A stretch of DNA of 46,624 nt from Comamonadaceae bacterium (GTDB lineage: Bacteria > Pseudomonadota > Gammaproteobacteria > Burkholderiales > Burkholderiaceae): the NCBI GenBank assembly GCA_947374535.1, contig CANCCJ010000013.1, positions 1-46,624 on the forward strand, in the 5' to 3' direction. A program made the translations under genes and the position numbers. The notes beneath the pieces were generated by a model. The model searched no databases, had not been told where the DNA came from, and worked only from the letters and a program-made list of their open reading frames with translations. Positions 34,176-43,471 of this stretch are shown here, one piece after another. Every line of letters begins with the position of its first letter. Position 1 is the first letter of the stretch.

Positions 34176-35170
34176 GCCGACTCTCCTGTCTGAGCTGGAG
34201 CTTCATGATCGTTTTGTTCAGTCTTTTTTTGTATTAAGCCTTCACACCATCCGACGACGCCAGCCTTACCCAGCATCGCAATGGCAACAATTAGCAAGCC
34301 GAAGATGGCCATCCAGTTGTCGGTAAATGCTTTCAAGATCTCTTCGACACCCAAGAACAAGAATGCCCCCGTGATGGGACCTAAGACTGTGCCCATGCCT
34401 CCCAGAACTACCATGACGATCAAATCACCTGAGATAACCCAAGACATGCTGCTTGGTGAGGCGTATGCACTTAAATTTGCCAACAACATACCTGCAAAGC
34501 CACAGACCACCGCAGACAAAACATATGCCGCCAATTGATAGCGACGAAGCGCTAATCCGACTGAACTGACGCGCCGACCATTTTGACGACCAGCTCGCAA
34601 GGTCATACCGAATGGGGACTGACGCAATTTGCTAATCCAGATGGTCAAAACAAGCAAAAGAGACAGTGCGCAGTAGTAAACGGATGTCGCAGTGGACAAC
34701 TTAAACCCAAAAAAGTCACTTGCAGCTGAGACAGCCATTCCATCATCGCCACCAAATTGCTTCAAACTCACTATGACGAAATAACCCATCTGTGCGAATG
34801 CCAAGGTGATCATGATGAAAGCAATGCCTGTTGTTCTTAGGCTAATAGCCCCTGTAGCAGCCCCCACAAAAGCGCAAGACAACACACATATGCCTAATTG
34901 GATCCAGCCATCTGTGATGCCCATGTGCGCTGGTAAAGCCACGCTGTACATCCCAAGACCAATGAACAATGCATGCCCCAGACTAACCAGTCCGCCAAAA
35001 CCAAGTGCAATATTTAGAGCCGTTGCAGCGATTGCATAAATCACGACGCGAGCTAAGAAAGCGATCAAGAAGTTGTCATCCAGTGCAACGGCAATTGTTG
35101 GAACTAGCGCCAATATCAAAAAGAAAATTACCGGTATGAGTTGTCTCGGTTGTTTAAATAACGTCATCAT
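34172..35170 (-). CDS. livM: LIV-type ABC permease (LivM)
   Basis: 332 residues with about nine membrane segments. GFGGLVSLGHALFIGLGMY, LRTTGIAFIMITLAFAQM and VLGGMGTVLGPITGAFLF are LivM landmarks; the C-terminal tail is charged. Two adjacent ATGs are possible starts, overlapping the livH stop. Part of the second aromatic importer. Confidence 0.92.
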   Translation of the reverse strand: MMTLFKQPRQLIPVIFFLILALVPTIAVALDDNFLIAFLARVVIYAIAATALNIALGFGGLVSLGHALFIGLGMYSVALPAHMGITDGWIQLGICVLSCAFVGAATGAISLRTTGIAFIMITLAFAQMGYFVIVSLKQFGGDDGMAVSAASDFFGFKLSTATSVYYCALSLLLVLTIWISKLRQSPFGMTLRAGRQNGRRVSSVGLALRRYQLAAYVLSAVVCGFAGMLLANLSAYASPSSMSWVISGDLIVMVVLGGMGTVLGPITGAFLFLGVEEILKAFTDNWMAIFGLLIVAIAMLGKAGVVGWCEGLIQKKTEQNDHEAPAQTGESA

Positions 35171-36090
35171 TTATCCTTGTGCGCCGGAAAAAGTCCTTGA
35201 GGACGTACAACCAAAATGACCGCCATCAACATGTAGATCAGCATGGATGCAAGCGCCGGGCCTGCCGCGTTGGCAACATCACGATCGGCGATTTGGCGCA
35301 GAAGCATTGGCAAATAACTTCTGCCCAATGTGTCCGCCACACCTACGATCAGTGAGGCATAGAGTGCACCGTGAACTGAACCGATGCCACCAATCACGAT
35401 CACCACGAGCGTAGTGATCAAGACTGGCTCACCCATACCGCTCTGAACTGACAAGATTGGGCCGGCCATTGCACCTGCTAACGCAGCCAACGCAGCACCA
35501 AGCGCAAACAGCATGGCATTTAAAAATTGAATATTGACGCCCAAAGCACCCACCATCGATGGATTCACCGAACCAGCTCGGATCAACATGCCAACTCTTG
35601 TTTTGTGAATCAACCATTGACTACCAATGGCAACCAACAGTCCAACAGCAATGATCAAGAATCGGTATGTTGGGTACGAGAAGCCCAATATCTCAATAGT
35701 TCCTGATAGCGACTCTGGCAGCGAAACGAACAACGCCTGAGGCCCCCAAATCATTCGGACGACCTCATTAAAAAACATGACCAAGCCGAATGTCGCAAGC
35801 ACATGATCTAAGTGGTCACGTTGGTAAAGCTTTGAAACCGTGACTTTTTCCAATACAAAGCCAACGACGACTCCTGTTACAACTGCAGCCAGCACCCCCA
35901 ACAGAAATGAATCTGTTTGTGCGCCTACCACTGCAAAAGCATAAGCGCCCAACATGTAAAGAGAACCATGAGCTAGGTTTACAAAGCTCATGATGCCGAA
36001 TACCAAAGTGAGCCCTGCGGCAAGAAGGAAAAGCAGTACGCCGTACTGCAATCCATTCAACAACTGAGCGATCAGAAGTGACGTTGTCAT
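35167..36090 (-). CDS. livH: LIV-type ABC permease (LivH)
   Basis: 307 residues, about eight membrane segments, with FGIMSFVNLAHGSLYMLGAY and GGIGSVHGALYASLIVGVAD as in LivH. Starts 2 bp after the binding-protein stop, so translation is coupled. Forms the membrane channel with LivM. Confidence 0.92.
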   Translation of the reverse strand: MTTSLLIAQLLNGLQYGVLLFLLAAGLTLVFGIMSFVNLAHGSLYMLGAYAFAVVGAQTDSFLLGVLAAVVTGVVVGFVLEKVTVSKLYQRDHLDHVLATFGLVMFFNEVVRMIWGPQALFVSLPESLSGTIEILGFSYPTYRFLIIAVGLLVAIGSQWLIHKTRVGMLIRAGSVNPSMVGALGVNIQFLNAMLFALGAALAALAGAMAGPILSVQSGMGEPVLITTLVVIVIGGIGSVHGALYASLIVGVADTLGRSYLPMLLRQIADRDVANAAGPALASMLIYMLMAVILVVRPQGLFPAHKDK

Positions 36091-36092
36091 TT

Positions 36093-37265
36093 TTACTTAG
36101 CCTTGCACTGAGCTGCGTATACGTCGTGATGGTCAGTCAATGGCGTACCCAACTGTTTTACCGTCACGTTATTTCCGTCTTTGACGGCTTGGAACGCGTA
36201 GTAGTTCTGCACAGGCATGTTGTTGGTATTAAAAGAGAACGGACCACGCACTGATTTCAATTCAGAACCTGCAGCTTTCACTGCAGCTGTAAAAGCGGCT
36301 TTGTTTTCTGTCTTGCCATTAACTTTTTTGACAGCAATGTCTAACAAGCGGGCCGTGTCATAACCAACTGCGGCATACAAACTTGGCGTACGGTCGTATT
36401 TTTTGCGGAATGCGGCCACGAACTCAGCATTACCTGGCGTCTTCAAAGCAACGTCCCACATTGCGCCAGATACAGAGCCAACGGCTGCATCACGCAAGGA
36501 TGGCAATGTCGTTCCATCCACTGTGAATGCGGACAGAAGTGGAAGCTTCTTCATCAAACCTGCTTGGCTAAATTGCTTCACAAAATTGACGCCCATACCG
36601 CCTGGATAGAACACGAATACCGCATCTGCTCCAGACGCTTGAACTTGTGCAATTTCAGCCGAGTAATCCGGTTGATTAACTTGTGTGTAAATTTCGTCTG
36701 CAACTTGACCTTTGTATAAGCGCTTGAAACCAGCGACGTAGTCTTTGCCCGCTTGATAATTTGGGGCCATCAAGAAAACTTTTTTGTACCCAGCGTCTTG
36801 TGCAAACTTGCCCATCGCTTCAGCTGCACCATCGTTTTGCCAAGCCATTGAAAATACATTAGGAATACAACCAGCTCCAGCGATTGGTGATGGACCGGCG
36901 TTAGTTGCAATGGCAACGGTGCCAGATTCAACAATGCGTGGCAAACTAGCCATCAACACATTAGAAAAGCCGAGGCCAACCAAAGCATCTACTTTGTCGC
37001 GGTCAATAAATTTGCGCGAAATTTGGTTGCCCAACTCCGGCTTAAGTTGGTCATCTTCTTTTAGTACAGTCACAGGCTGCCCGCCAAACTTGCCTTGCAA
37101 CAATTCAACGCCCAACATGAATCCGTCATATTGATCTTGTCCGACTGACGCAACAGGACCTGACAGCGGAGCTGAAAAGCCGACCTTCACATCTGCACTT
37201 GCGTTAGTTACAGCAGCAACAGCAGTCCAAACTGCCAACATCTTGATGAATTTTGAATTTTTCAT
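36093..37265 (-). CDS. LIV-type ABC substrate-binding protein (likely salicylate or related acid)
   Basis: 390 residues with signal peptide MKNSKFIKMLAVWTAVAAVT and cleavage after ASA (22-24). The mature protein shows DVKVGFSAPLSGPVASVGQD, Asn-Ala-Gly-rich ATNAGPSPIAGAGCIPNVFS and AVGYDTARLLDIAV, as in HAAT-type Peripla_BP_6 proteins. It heads the second transporter in the middle of the salicylate operon, 69 bp after nagAb. Its ligand is inferred from context. Confidence 0.9.
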   Translation of the reverse strand: MKNSKFIKMLAVWTAVAAVTNASADVKVGFSAPLSGPVASVGQDQYDGFMLGVELLQGKFGGQPVTVLKEDDQLKPELGNQISRKFIDRDKVDALVGLGFSNVLMASLPRIVESGTVAIATNAGPSPIAGAGCIPNVFSMAWQNDGAAEAMGKFAQDAGYKKVFLMAPNYQAGKDYVAGFKRLYKGQVADEIYTQVNQPDYSAEIAQVQASGADAVFVFYPGGMGVNFVKQFSQAGLMKKLPLLSAFTVDGTTLPSLRDAAVGSVSGAMWDVALKTPGNAEFVAAFRKKYDRTPSLYAAVGYDTARLLDIAVKKVNGKTENKAAFTAAVKAAGSELKSVRGPFSFNTNNMPVQNYYAFQAVKDGNNVTVKQLGTPLTDHHDVYAAQCKAK

Positions 37266-37334
37266 TTGTCTCTTTCTAGGTTAAGTCCGATTTAAATACG
37301 GTTTGGTTGACGATCTACTTTTGAATTCACAAAC

Positions 37335-37649
37335 TCAAGACATGTTTAAGAAGACACGCTTGTTCTCGATGCGAACTGGATAAACACGAATGTTTTCAGT
37401 CAGAGGAGCACATAGTGCTTTCCCAGTGCAAACATCAAACTTACCTTGGTGTAATGGACATTCGATTTCTTTTCCTTCCAAGAAACCATCACTCATGCGT
37501 GCTGCACCGTGCGTGCATAAGTTGTCAGTTGCAAAAATCTCACCCTCTACTTCGTAAAGAGCGACTTCTTTTCCACCAACATTCACAGCAGTGACATCAG
37601 CCTCAGGAACAGCATCTACAGATACAACATCAACCCAGTTTTCTGACAT
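37335..37649 (-). CDS. nagAb: Salicylate 5-hydroxylase ferredoxin component
   Basis: Rieske ferredoxin that carries electrons from the NagAa reductase to the NagGH oxygenase. 104 residues, Rieske ligands Cys45, His47 (CTHGAARMS), Cys64 and His67 (CPLHQGKFD). [14 protein letters not shown] matches NagAb-type ferredoxins shared with naphthalene dioxygenase systems. 10 bp after nagH. Confidence 0.94.
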   Translation of the reverse strand: MSENWVDVVSVDAVPEADVTAVNVGGKEVALYEVEGEIFATDNLCTHGAARMSDGFLEGKEIECPLHQGKFDVCTGKALCAPLTENIRVYPVRIENKRVFLNMS

Positions 37650-37659
37650 AGATTTATCC

Positions 37660-38133
37660 TTAAATTGGATAGATGATGGAATTAGCGATCATTTCGCTGT
37701 CGTATACACACAAGCGTGATTTCAGCTTTAATCCTTCAGCGGTTTTAACAATTTCATCGTGGTAGTAACCAACACTGAGAATTGTTGAGTCGCCATCAAA
37801 CTTTGTGCGGATTACGGTGTAGTTCGCCTCGGAAATGATTCGATCTCCCTCGACTGATACGACACGAGGTGTACCCACAATATGACGCTGGTAATAGGGG
37901 TCGTGATACATGGTTTCTTTAACGCCGTACACGCGATCTTTGATCATTGCTTTACTCTCTAAAGCGAGCAAACACAATGGCATACCTTGGTCAAAGTTTT
38001 CACGTGGCTGCAAACGATAAGTGCCCTCTTCTACAAAAAAATCAGGCCACTTTTCCCACTCGGCGGAATCACAAACCATTGCATAGTCGCTATACAGATT
38101 TAAGAGTTCGAAATATGTTTTGAAATCAATCAT
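37660..38133 (-). CDS. nagH: Salicylate 5-hydroxylase small subunit
   Basis: Beta subunit of the Rieske oxygenase; structural, cone-shaped NTF2-like fold. 157 residues with [20 protein letters not shown] and [20 protein letters not shown]. Length and sequence fit NagH. Its start is 2 bp after the nagG stop, so the subunits are made in step. Confidence 0.92.
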   Translation of the reverse strand: MIDFKTYFELLNLYSDYAMVCDSAEWEKWPDFFVEEGTYRLQPRENFDQGMPLCLLALESKAMIKDRVYGVKETMYHDPYYQRHIVGTPRVVSVEGDRIISEANYTVIRTKFDGDSTILSVGYYHDEIVKTAEGLKLKSRLCVYDSEMIANSIIYPI

Positions 38134-38135
38134 GC

Positions 38136-39395
38136 TTATTCCCCCATCACTTTGCGCCAGTAGTTGTACATACCGCGAATCAATGTCTCGGTGACCATGT
38201 GGTCTGTGTTTTCAATTTCGTAACCGCCCATCTCGATAACGGTTCGGTGTGCTGGCTTTTGCTCAAAACCTTCTTGCGACCACTCGATCACTTCACCGTC
38301 ATCCGCAGAAACAAAGCCTGCAGGGCCAAACAAATTGGCTTGAATCAAACGACGCTCTTCCATCTCTGGTGTGTCATCCTCGAACCCAAAGTGTGTCCAA
38401 ACAAAGTCAAATGAACCGTGACCATTTGGCTGGATATGCCGCGTTGACACACTGTTTACTTGTTGCTGAAGAATTACGCTTGGAAAAATGGTTGTCATCA
38501 CCGCTGTCGGGCCGTTCCACCATGCTTCCGGGACAATGTCCAGCAGACGCGGATCATTGACGGTCATCTTGTCCTTAAAGCTATCGACGCCGCTCACAAC
38601 CTCCTCGTTCTTACCGCCTTGTCCACGCGTAGAAATCATGGCTGCATGACGGAACTTTTCGTCCATCTTCAACTCTGATTTGTTATCAGCACGCCACAGG
38701 CCGAATGTTGAGAACCATGTGTGCAAAAGACCTGGGTGATATGGGTCTTTGATGTTTTCTTGCATTAACTTCCAGTTGCCTGGAATTCGTTGTCGGCGAT
38801 ATCCGAGCACCTTTAACTTTCGGCCATCGAAAGTACGATCAAAATATTCCAAGATAGTTGGGCCTAGGAACTCTTCGAGAGATTCAATTTCATGATCAAA
38901 CGAGGCAAATACAACACCGCCGCGCGTTGCCACCTTTAACTTTGTCAACCCATGGTCTTCTAGCTTGAAGTCCTTGGGCATACCCCCATTGATCTTTCCA
39001 TCTTGCTTGACACCACGACGGAATGGAACACCTTGTAGGTCACCTTTGACGCTGTAATTCCACTGGTGGTAAGGGCAGAAAAAATCTTTTGCATTGCCGT
39101 TACGTTCTCGGCAGAAACGCATCCCACGGTGTGCGCATACATTTTCGACTACGTTGATACCGCCATCTGGATCACGAACCATAACGACGGAACGCTCGCC
39201 TACAACAGTGCGTCTGAAATCACCAGGGTTTGGAATCTCAGCCTCTAAGCCGACATAACACCAATGATTTGAGTAAAAAAAATTGTCCAATTCTTTTTTG
39301 TACAAATCTTCACGTGTGTACGCCCAGAATGGAACGCGGCTAGTACCCTCGCCTTCCCACGTAGGGTCTTTCGGAAAGACTGTTGTTTCTGTCAT
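38136..39395 (-). CDS. nagG: Salicylate 5-hydroxylase large subunit
   Basis: Catalytic alpha subunit that hydroxylates salicylate at C5 to gentisate. 419 residues. Rieske cluster Cys87, His89, Cys107, His110 (CAHRGMRFC and CPYHQWNY). Mononuclear iron site His220 and His225 with bridging Asp217 ([14 protein letters not shown]). Stretches such as [28 protein letters not shown] and [12 protein letters not shown] agree with Ralstonia NagG as I recall it. Related anthranilate or 2-halobenzoate oxygenases exist, but the gentisate genes downstream make salicylate the best substrate. Confidence 0.94.
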   Translation of the reverse strand: MTETTVFPKDPTWEGEGTSRVPFWAYTREDLYKKELDNFFYSNHWCYVGLEAEIPNPGDFRRTVVGERSVVMVRDPDGGINVVENVCAHRGMRFCRERNGNAKDFFCPYHQWNYSVKGDLQGVPFRRGVKQDGKINGGMPKDFKLEDHGLTKLKVATRGGVVFASFDHEIESLEEFLGPTILEYFDRTFDGRKLKVLGYRRQRIPGNWKLMQENIKDPYHPGLLHTWFSTFGLWRADNKSELKMDEKFRHAAMISTRGQGGKNEEVVSGVDSFKDKMTVNDPRLLDIVPEAWWNGPTAVMTTIFPSVILQQQVNSVSTRHIQPNGHGSFDFVWTHFGFEDDTPEMEERRLIQANLFGPAGFVSADDGEVIEWSQEGFEQKPAHRTVIEMGGYEIENTDHMVTETLIRGMYNYWRKVMGE

Positions 39396-39434
39396 TGCTA
39401 TCTCCTCTTTGATGTTTGTTCGTACGGTCAGTAT

Positions 39435-40421
39435 TTAGATACCGGATGGATAAAAAGCGTCTGCGTGAATCTTTGGAGACTCCATGCCAAGCTCCTTAGC
39501 TAATGAATTCAAGGCTTCGACCATGGCAGGAGCGCCACAGAAATAGGCGCAAAAATCTCTAAGGCTTGGATGGTCAGCTTTGATCGCTTCTGTGACTAAA
39601 CCAACACGCTGCCCGTTGTTGACTGGACCTGTGGCCACAACGATGTTGACTTTCATTGCACCATGCTCAATGGCAAGCTTTTTCAGGCGCTCCGCGTCAT
39701 ATAGGTCTTCCTGACTCCTCACACCAAAGTACAAGTGAATCGGATTAGTCATGCCTGCTTCTATGGCCCCTCTGACAATCGAAATGACTGGTGCGATACC
39801 AGTACCACCACCAACGCAAAGAATTGGACCTTCATGCTTCTTGCGCAAATACGCCGTTCCAAGTGGCCCACTGACGCGAATGGCGTCTCCCACAGAAAGC
39901 TTCGTGAACACGTACTCGGTTACGCGGCCACCTGGAACCTTGCGAATTTGGAATTCCATCGCTTCATCATTAGGTAGGCCTGTCCATGAATAGGGACGGA
40001 TGTGATCAGGAGTAAATTGCAACGTTGCATATTGACCTGGAGAAAACTCAAGAGGCTTGGCTGGCTTGATACATATCCGACGTATGTCATGTGTCAACTC
40101 TTCAATCGAAACTACAGTTCCTTTGATGATCTTGGCTGGATGTATCACAACCTCATCCATGTCTGGAATTTCTATCGTGCAACTTTCAGTAACGACTGTT
40201 TGACAAGCCAAAACATATGGGTCACTCCCATGCTGCGGACGCCCAGCCTCTGGCCCGTTGTGCTGCACTTGCCCCTTGGTAACCTTGCAGCGACATGTGC
40301 CGCAACGACCTGACATGCAGCTATACGAAATTGGAATGGCGTTATCTTTGAGAACGTCAAGCAAGTTCTGACCGCTTTGTATGCTCAAGCGAATGTCATT
40401 TGGTTGCACTAAGAGTTCCAT
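39435..40421 (-). CDS. nagAa: Salicylate 5-hydroxylase ferredoxin reductase
   Basis: NAD(P)H-dependent reductase of the three-component hydroxylase. 328 residues from the ATG at 40421. Plant-type [2Fe-2S] Cys35, 40, 43 and 73 ([16 protein letters not shown]), FAD motif [12 protein letters not shown] motif [11 protein letters not shown] and C-terminal [10 protein letters not shown] and DAFYPSGI, as in NagAa. First gene of a minus-strand run of thirteen genes with gaps under 70 bp. A NahR-like site lies about 85 bp upstream. Confidence 0.95.
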   Translation of the reverse strand: MELLVQPNDIRLSIQSGQNLLDVLKDNAIPISYSCMSGRCGTCRCKVTKGQVQHNGPEAGRPQHGSDPYVLACQTVVTESCTIEIPDMDEVVIHPAKIIKGTVVSIEELTHDIRRICIKPAKPLEFSPGQYATLQFTPDHIRPYSWTGLPNDEAMEFQIRKVPGGRVTEYVFTKLSVGDAIRVSGPLGTAYLRKKHEGPILCVGGGTGIAPVISIVRGAIEAGMTNPIHLYFGVRSQEDLYDAERLKKLAIEHGAMKVNIVVATGPVNNGQRVGLVTEAIKADHPSLRDFCAYFCGAPAMVEALNSLAKELGMESPKIHADAFYPSGI

Positions 40422-40505
40422 CAATTACGTCCATCTCATTTACGAATTGGCGCAATTCTGGATAGGTCACCTTTATAAGTAAATGCACCAAGTCTGATAT
40501 GTAGA

Positions 40506-40520
40506 ATCACAAACGTGAAT
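40506..40520 (-). promoter_or_regulatory. NahR/NagR-like operator
   Basis: On the minus strand this reads ATTCACGTTTGTGAT, one base off the NahR consensus ATTCACGCTN2TGAT known from nah and sal promoters. It lies between nagR (starts 40535) and nagAa (starts 40421), where one LysR tetramer could activate the catabolic operon and repress itself. Confidence 0.75.
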
Positions 40521-40534
40521 AATGCGGAGGCTTA

Positions 40535-41440
40535 ATGGATCTAAGGCAAATCGACCTCAACCTTTTGGTTGTCTTCAACCAGTTACTCTTAGATAGGCGG
40601 GTATCAACTTCCGCAGATAAGCTAGGGTTAACCCAGCCCGCAGTCAGTAATGCACTGAAAAGGCTTAGGTCTTTATTGAACGATGAATTGTTCGTTAGAA
40701 CTGGGAAAGGTATGGAACCAACCCCATACGCAATGCATCTAGCGGAGCCAGTGGGTTACGCCTTGGGCGCGTTACAGAATGCACTTAATCACCGTGACTC
40801 TTTTGACCCAGCGAGCAGTCAGCGCACCTTCACTTTAGCGATTACTGACATAGGCGAAATTTACTTTATGCCAACGCTCATGGATGAGCTTTCGCGACTA
40901 GCTCCACACATCAAGATCAGCACATTAAGAAATAACGCTGGCAACCTACGTGAGGAAATGGAGGCAGGTAGCGTTGACTTAGCGATCGGGTTAATTCCAA
41001 GTTTGACGACAGGTTTCTTTCAGCGTCGCCTCTTTAAACAGCGCTATGTGTGCATGTTTCGCAAAGGCCATCCCACTGCAAAAAATCCGATTTCAATGGA
41101 ACACTTCAAAGCTCTTGGACATGTTGGCGTCACATCCGTCAACACAGGTCACGGTGAAGTCGATGAGTTAATGGAGCGAAAAAAAATCAAACGAGATATC
41201 CGCTTACACGTCCCTCATTTTGTAGCGGTTGGACACATTCTTCAGAGCTCAGATCTAATCGCAACAGTTCCAGAGCGTTTTTCGTTTAAGTGCGAGGGCC
41301 CGTTCAATCTCGTCACCTCACCTCTGCCGGTAAAACTACCTGAAATCGCCATCAATCTTTTTTGGCACGCCAAGTACAACCGTGAACCTGCAAACATGTG
41401 GCTCAGGCAATTAATTGTTCGCTTGTTTTCTGACAACTAA
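40535..41440 (+). CDS. nagR: LysR-type salicylate-responsive regulator (NahR/NagR)
   Basis: Activates salicylate or naphthalene genes with salicylate as inducer. 301 residues, N-terminal winged HTH (DLNLLVVFNQLL, LGLTQPAVSNALKRL) and a LysR substrate-binding domain. FTLAITDIGEIYFMPTLMDE, TGHGEVDELM, DIRLHVPHFVAVGHILQ and LPEIAINLFWHAKY closely match NahR, recalled from memory. GGAGG precedes the ATG. Divergent from nagAa across 113 bp holding the operator. It is convergent with the LysR gene that ends at 41483. Confidence 0.94.
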   Translation: MDLRQIDLNLLVVFNQLLLDRRVSTSADKLGLTQPAVSNALKRLRSLLNDELFVRTGKGMEPTPYAMHLAEPVGYALGALQNALNHRDSFDPASSQRTFTLAITDIGEIYFMPTLMDELSRLAPHIKISTLRNNAGNLREEMEAGSVDLAIGLIPSLTTGFFQRRLFKQRYVCMFRKGHPTAKNPISMEHFKALGHVGVTSVNTGHGEVDELMERKKIKRDIRLHVPHFVAVGHILQSSDLIATVPERFSFKCEGPFNLVTSPLPVKLPEIAINLFWHAKYNREPANMWLRQLIVRLFSDN

Positions 41441-41482
41441 ACGAACCGTTTCAGCGAGAGTAAACATAGCCAAGCCACATCA

Positions 41483-42361
41483 CTACGGCATGACCATGCG
41501 CATTAGTTGCCTGATTTCAGGGAGGAAAAGTGCTTCGGCTTTGTTGGCCACCGTGACCAGACCGAATCTAGCTTTGATCCGAAGCGCTGGTTGAATTGGC
41601 AACTCAACAAAGTCAGGGGCCGAGGCGCGAATTGCAAGTAAGACCGCATTTGTTTGTTGTGCGACTTGAATGAGGTGTGAAATTTCATCGCTTTGCAGCT
41701 TCACCAAAACATCTGGATGTGCGATTTCGCCATATCTCTCGACCATGATTCTTGCAGCTTCTTCACTTAAGGGGGTTGAGGCTACGGGGTAGGCTTTGAG
41801 ATCCGCGAAGACGACCTTTTTTTTGCCTGCAAGGGGATGATCTGGTCGACACATAAACACGCCCTCCATTTCAGCAATTTGTGTGACTCGCAGATCCGGT
41901 GTCGGTCTCAGTGCGCGTATGTCTAATACGGCGACATCTATCAAACGGTCTCGGAGCATTTGGGCCAAGCTAGCAGTGTTCGATCGGACAATTTCGATAT
42001 GAAAGTTCGGGAAATTAGTCCCGAAATGGGCCAAGATGGGCGTGCTGAGCATGGCTCCCGGTCCGGAACTCAGGCCCAAGCGAATGCGACCACTGTCGCC
42101 AGCACTCAGACTGCGACCACATTCTTTAAGCTGCTGCACGTATTCCATGAGAGTGTGGCTGCGAGCCAGCACATCATGCCCAAACGAATTGAGCTCAATA
42201 CGCTTGCCGATCCGATCAAACAATAACTTCCCAAACTCATCTTCCAACGACTTGATGCTTCGACTCAAAGCTGGTTGGGTCATGTTTAACGCGTCCGCGG
42301 CTTTGACAAAGGATCCGGCTCTTGCCAAAGCGATGAATTGGCGAATTTGAACAAGCGTCAT
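41483..42361 (-). CDS. LysR family regulator
   Basis: 292 residues from the ATG at 42361. N-terminal HTH TLVQIRQFIALARAGSFVKA and ALNMTQPALSRSIKSLEDE, then an effector domain typical of LysR proteins. It is divergent from the Bug binding-protein/M20 hydrolase unit (111-bp gap), which it probably controls. No effector can be assigned. Confidence 0.85.
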   Translation of the reverse strand: MTLVQIRQFIALARAGSFVKAADALNMTQPALSRSIKSLEDEFGKLLFDRIGKRIELNSFGHDVLARSHTLMEYVQQLKECGRSLSAGDSGRIRLGLSSGPGAMLSTPILAHFGTNFPNFHIEIVRSNTASLAQMLRDRLIDVAVLDIRALRPTPDLRVTQIAEMEGVFMCRPDHPLAGKKKVVFADLKAYPVASTPLSEEAARIMVERYGEIAHPDVLVKLQSDEISHLIQVAQQTNAVLLAIRASAPDFVELPIQPALRIKARFGLVTVANKAEALFLPEIRQLMRMVMP

Positions 42362-42472
42362 GGTTATCAATGCTTTTTAGGTTTCATAGATAGTACCAAC
42401 AATGCATTGGACATCACCTTCTTCGATCATTAGCATGAAGCCATGTTCTTTTCTTTTGAATTGGAGTTTGTG

Positions 42473-43459
42473 ATGAGATTTACTTTTAAAGTCGTATCCA
42501 GTGTGCTCAGTTCGTTGGTCTTGTGTGGTGCGGTATGTGCCCAGAACTTTCCGACCAAGACCGTCACTTTGATGGTTCCATACCCTGCGGGTGGGGTGTC
42601 GGATGTCATTGCACGGACACTGAACAACACGTTGTCTAAACACTTTGGACAGACGGTGATTGTTGAAAATCTGGGCGGTGCCAGTGGTGGTATTGCAGGC
42701 CAAAAGGTTTTGAACAGCCCCGCTGATGGGCACATGATTCTTCAGGGATCGCCCAATGAATTGATCTTGGCGCCTTTGTCGAACGCTGCGATCAAGTACA
42801 AGCCTGAAGACTTTCGCCTTGTTCAGATGATCACCATCAATCCGCTTGTGATGCTCGCACGTAAAGATTTTCCGGCCGCTAATGGCGATGAATTGCTTGC
42901 CTATGCCAAAAAAGCGGCGGCAGAAGGGAAACCTTTAACCTATGCGAGTGTTGGCCCGGGTTCCCTTTATCACTTGTTGGGTGAGCACATGTCATCGGTC
43001 ACAGGTGTTCCCATGACGCATGTTCCCTATAAAGGCGGGGCACCCGCTGTACAAGACTTAATGGGTGGCCAAGTCGATATTTTTATGACACCTTATGGCA
43101 AAGGCCAGGTTCAACTGGTGGAGGATGGCAAGCTCAAAGCGCCTGCTGTGCTTTCAGCCGAGCGACAAACGATGTTTAGCAAGGTGCCTACATTGAATGA
43201 AAGCAAAGCGCTCAAGGGTTTTGTCTTTGATACCTGGGCAGGCTACTTCGTGCATAAAGATACGCCAGAGCCAGTGGTTCAGGCTTTGCACAAAGCTTTG
43301 AGTGAAGTGGCAACTGATCCAACGGTCAAGAGCGCATTGGAAGCCCAAGCCATGATCGTCCCACGTCCGCAATCTTTGACAGCATTGGGCAAGCTTTACG
43401 CAGACAACACGGCCAAATACCAAGCCATTGCCAAATCAATGCGCCTACAGCCCCAATAA
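42473..43459 (+). CDS. Tripartite tricarboxylate (Bug) family binding protein
   Basis: 328 residues from the ATG at 42473, preceded by GGAG; a longer frame starts at 42443. Signal peptide cleaved after VCA (21-23). NFPTKTVTLMVPYPAGGVSD, then GQTVIVENLGGASGGIAGQK and VPMTHVPYKGGAPAVQDLMG are hallmarks of TctC/Bug extracytoplasmic receptors. No membrane TctA/TctB genes are present, which is common for Bug proteins in Burkholderiales. It sits 12 bp before an M20 amidohydrolase, so the ligand may be that enzyme's substrate, perhaps an acyl-glycine. Confidence 0.9.
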   Translation: MRFTFKVVSSVLSSLVLCGAVCAQNFPTKTVTLMVPYPAGGVSDVIARTLNNTLSKHFGQTVIVENLGGASGGIAGQKVLNSPADGHMILQGSPNELILAPLSNAAIKYKPEDFRLVQMITINPLVMLARKDFPAANGDELLAYAKKAAAEGKPLTYASVGPGSLYHLLGEHMSSVTGVPMTHVPYKGGAPAVQDLMGGQVDIFMTPYGKGQVQLVEDGKLKAPAVLSAERQTMFSKVPTLNESKALKGFVFDTWAGYFVHKDTPEPVVQALHKALSEVATDPTVKSALEAQAMIVPRPQSLTALGKLYADNTAKYQAIAKSMRLQPQ

Positions 43460-43471
43460 CGAAAGCGCTTG

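Noticed and set aside
38136..39395. Anthranilate, benzoate or naphthalene ring-hydroxylating dioxygenase large subunit
   Set aside because: Sequence, four-component arrangement and the gentisate genes fit salicylate 5-hydroxylase (NagG) better; no catechol or dihydrodiol genes are present.
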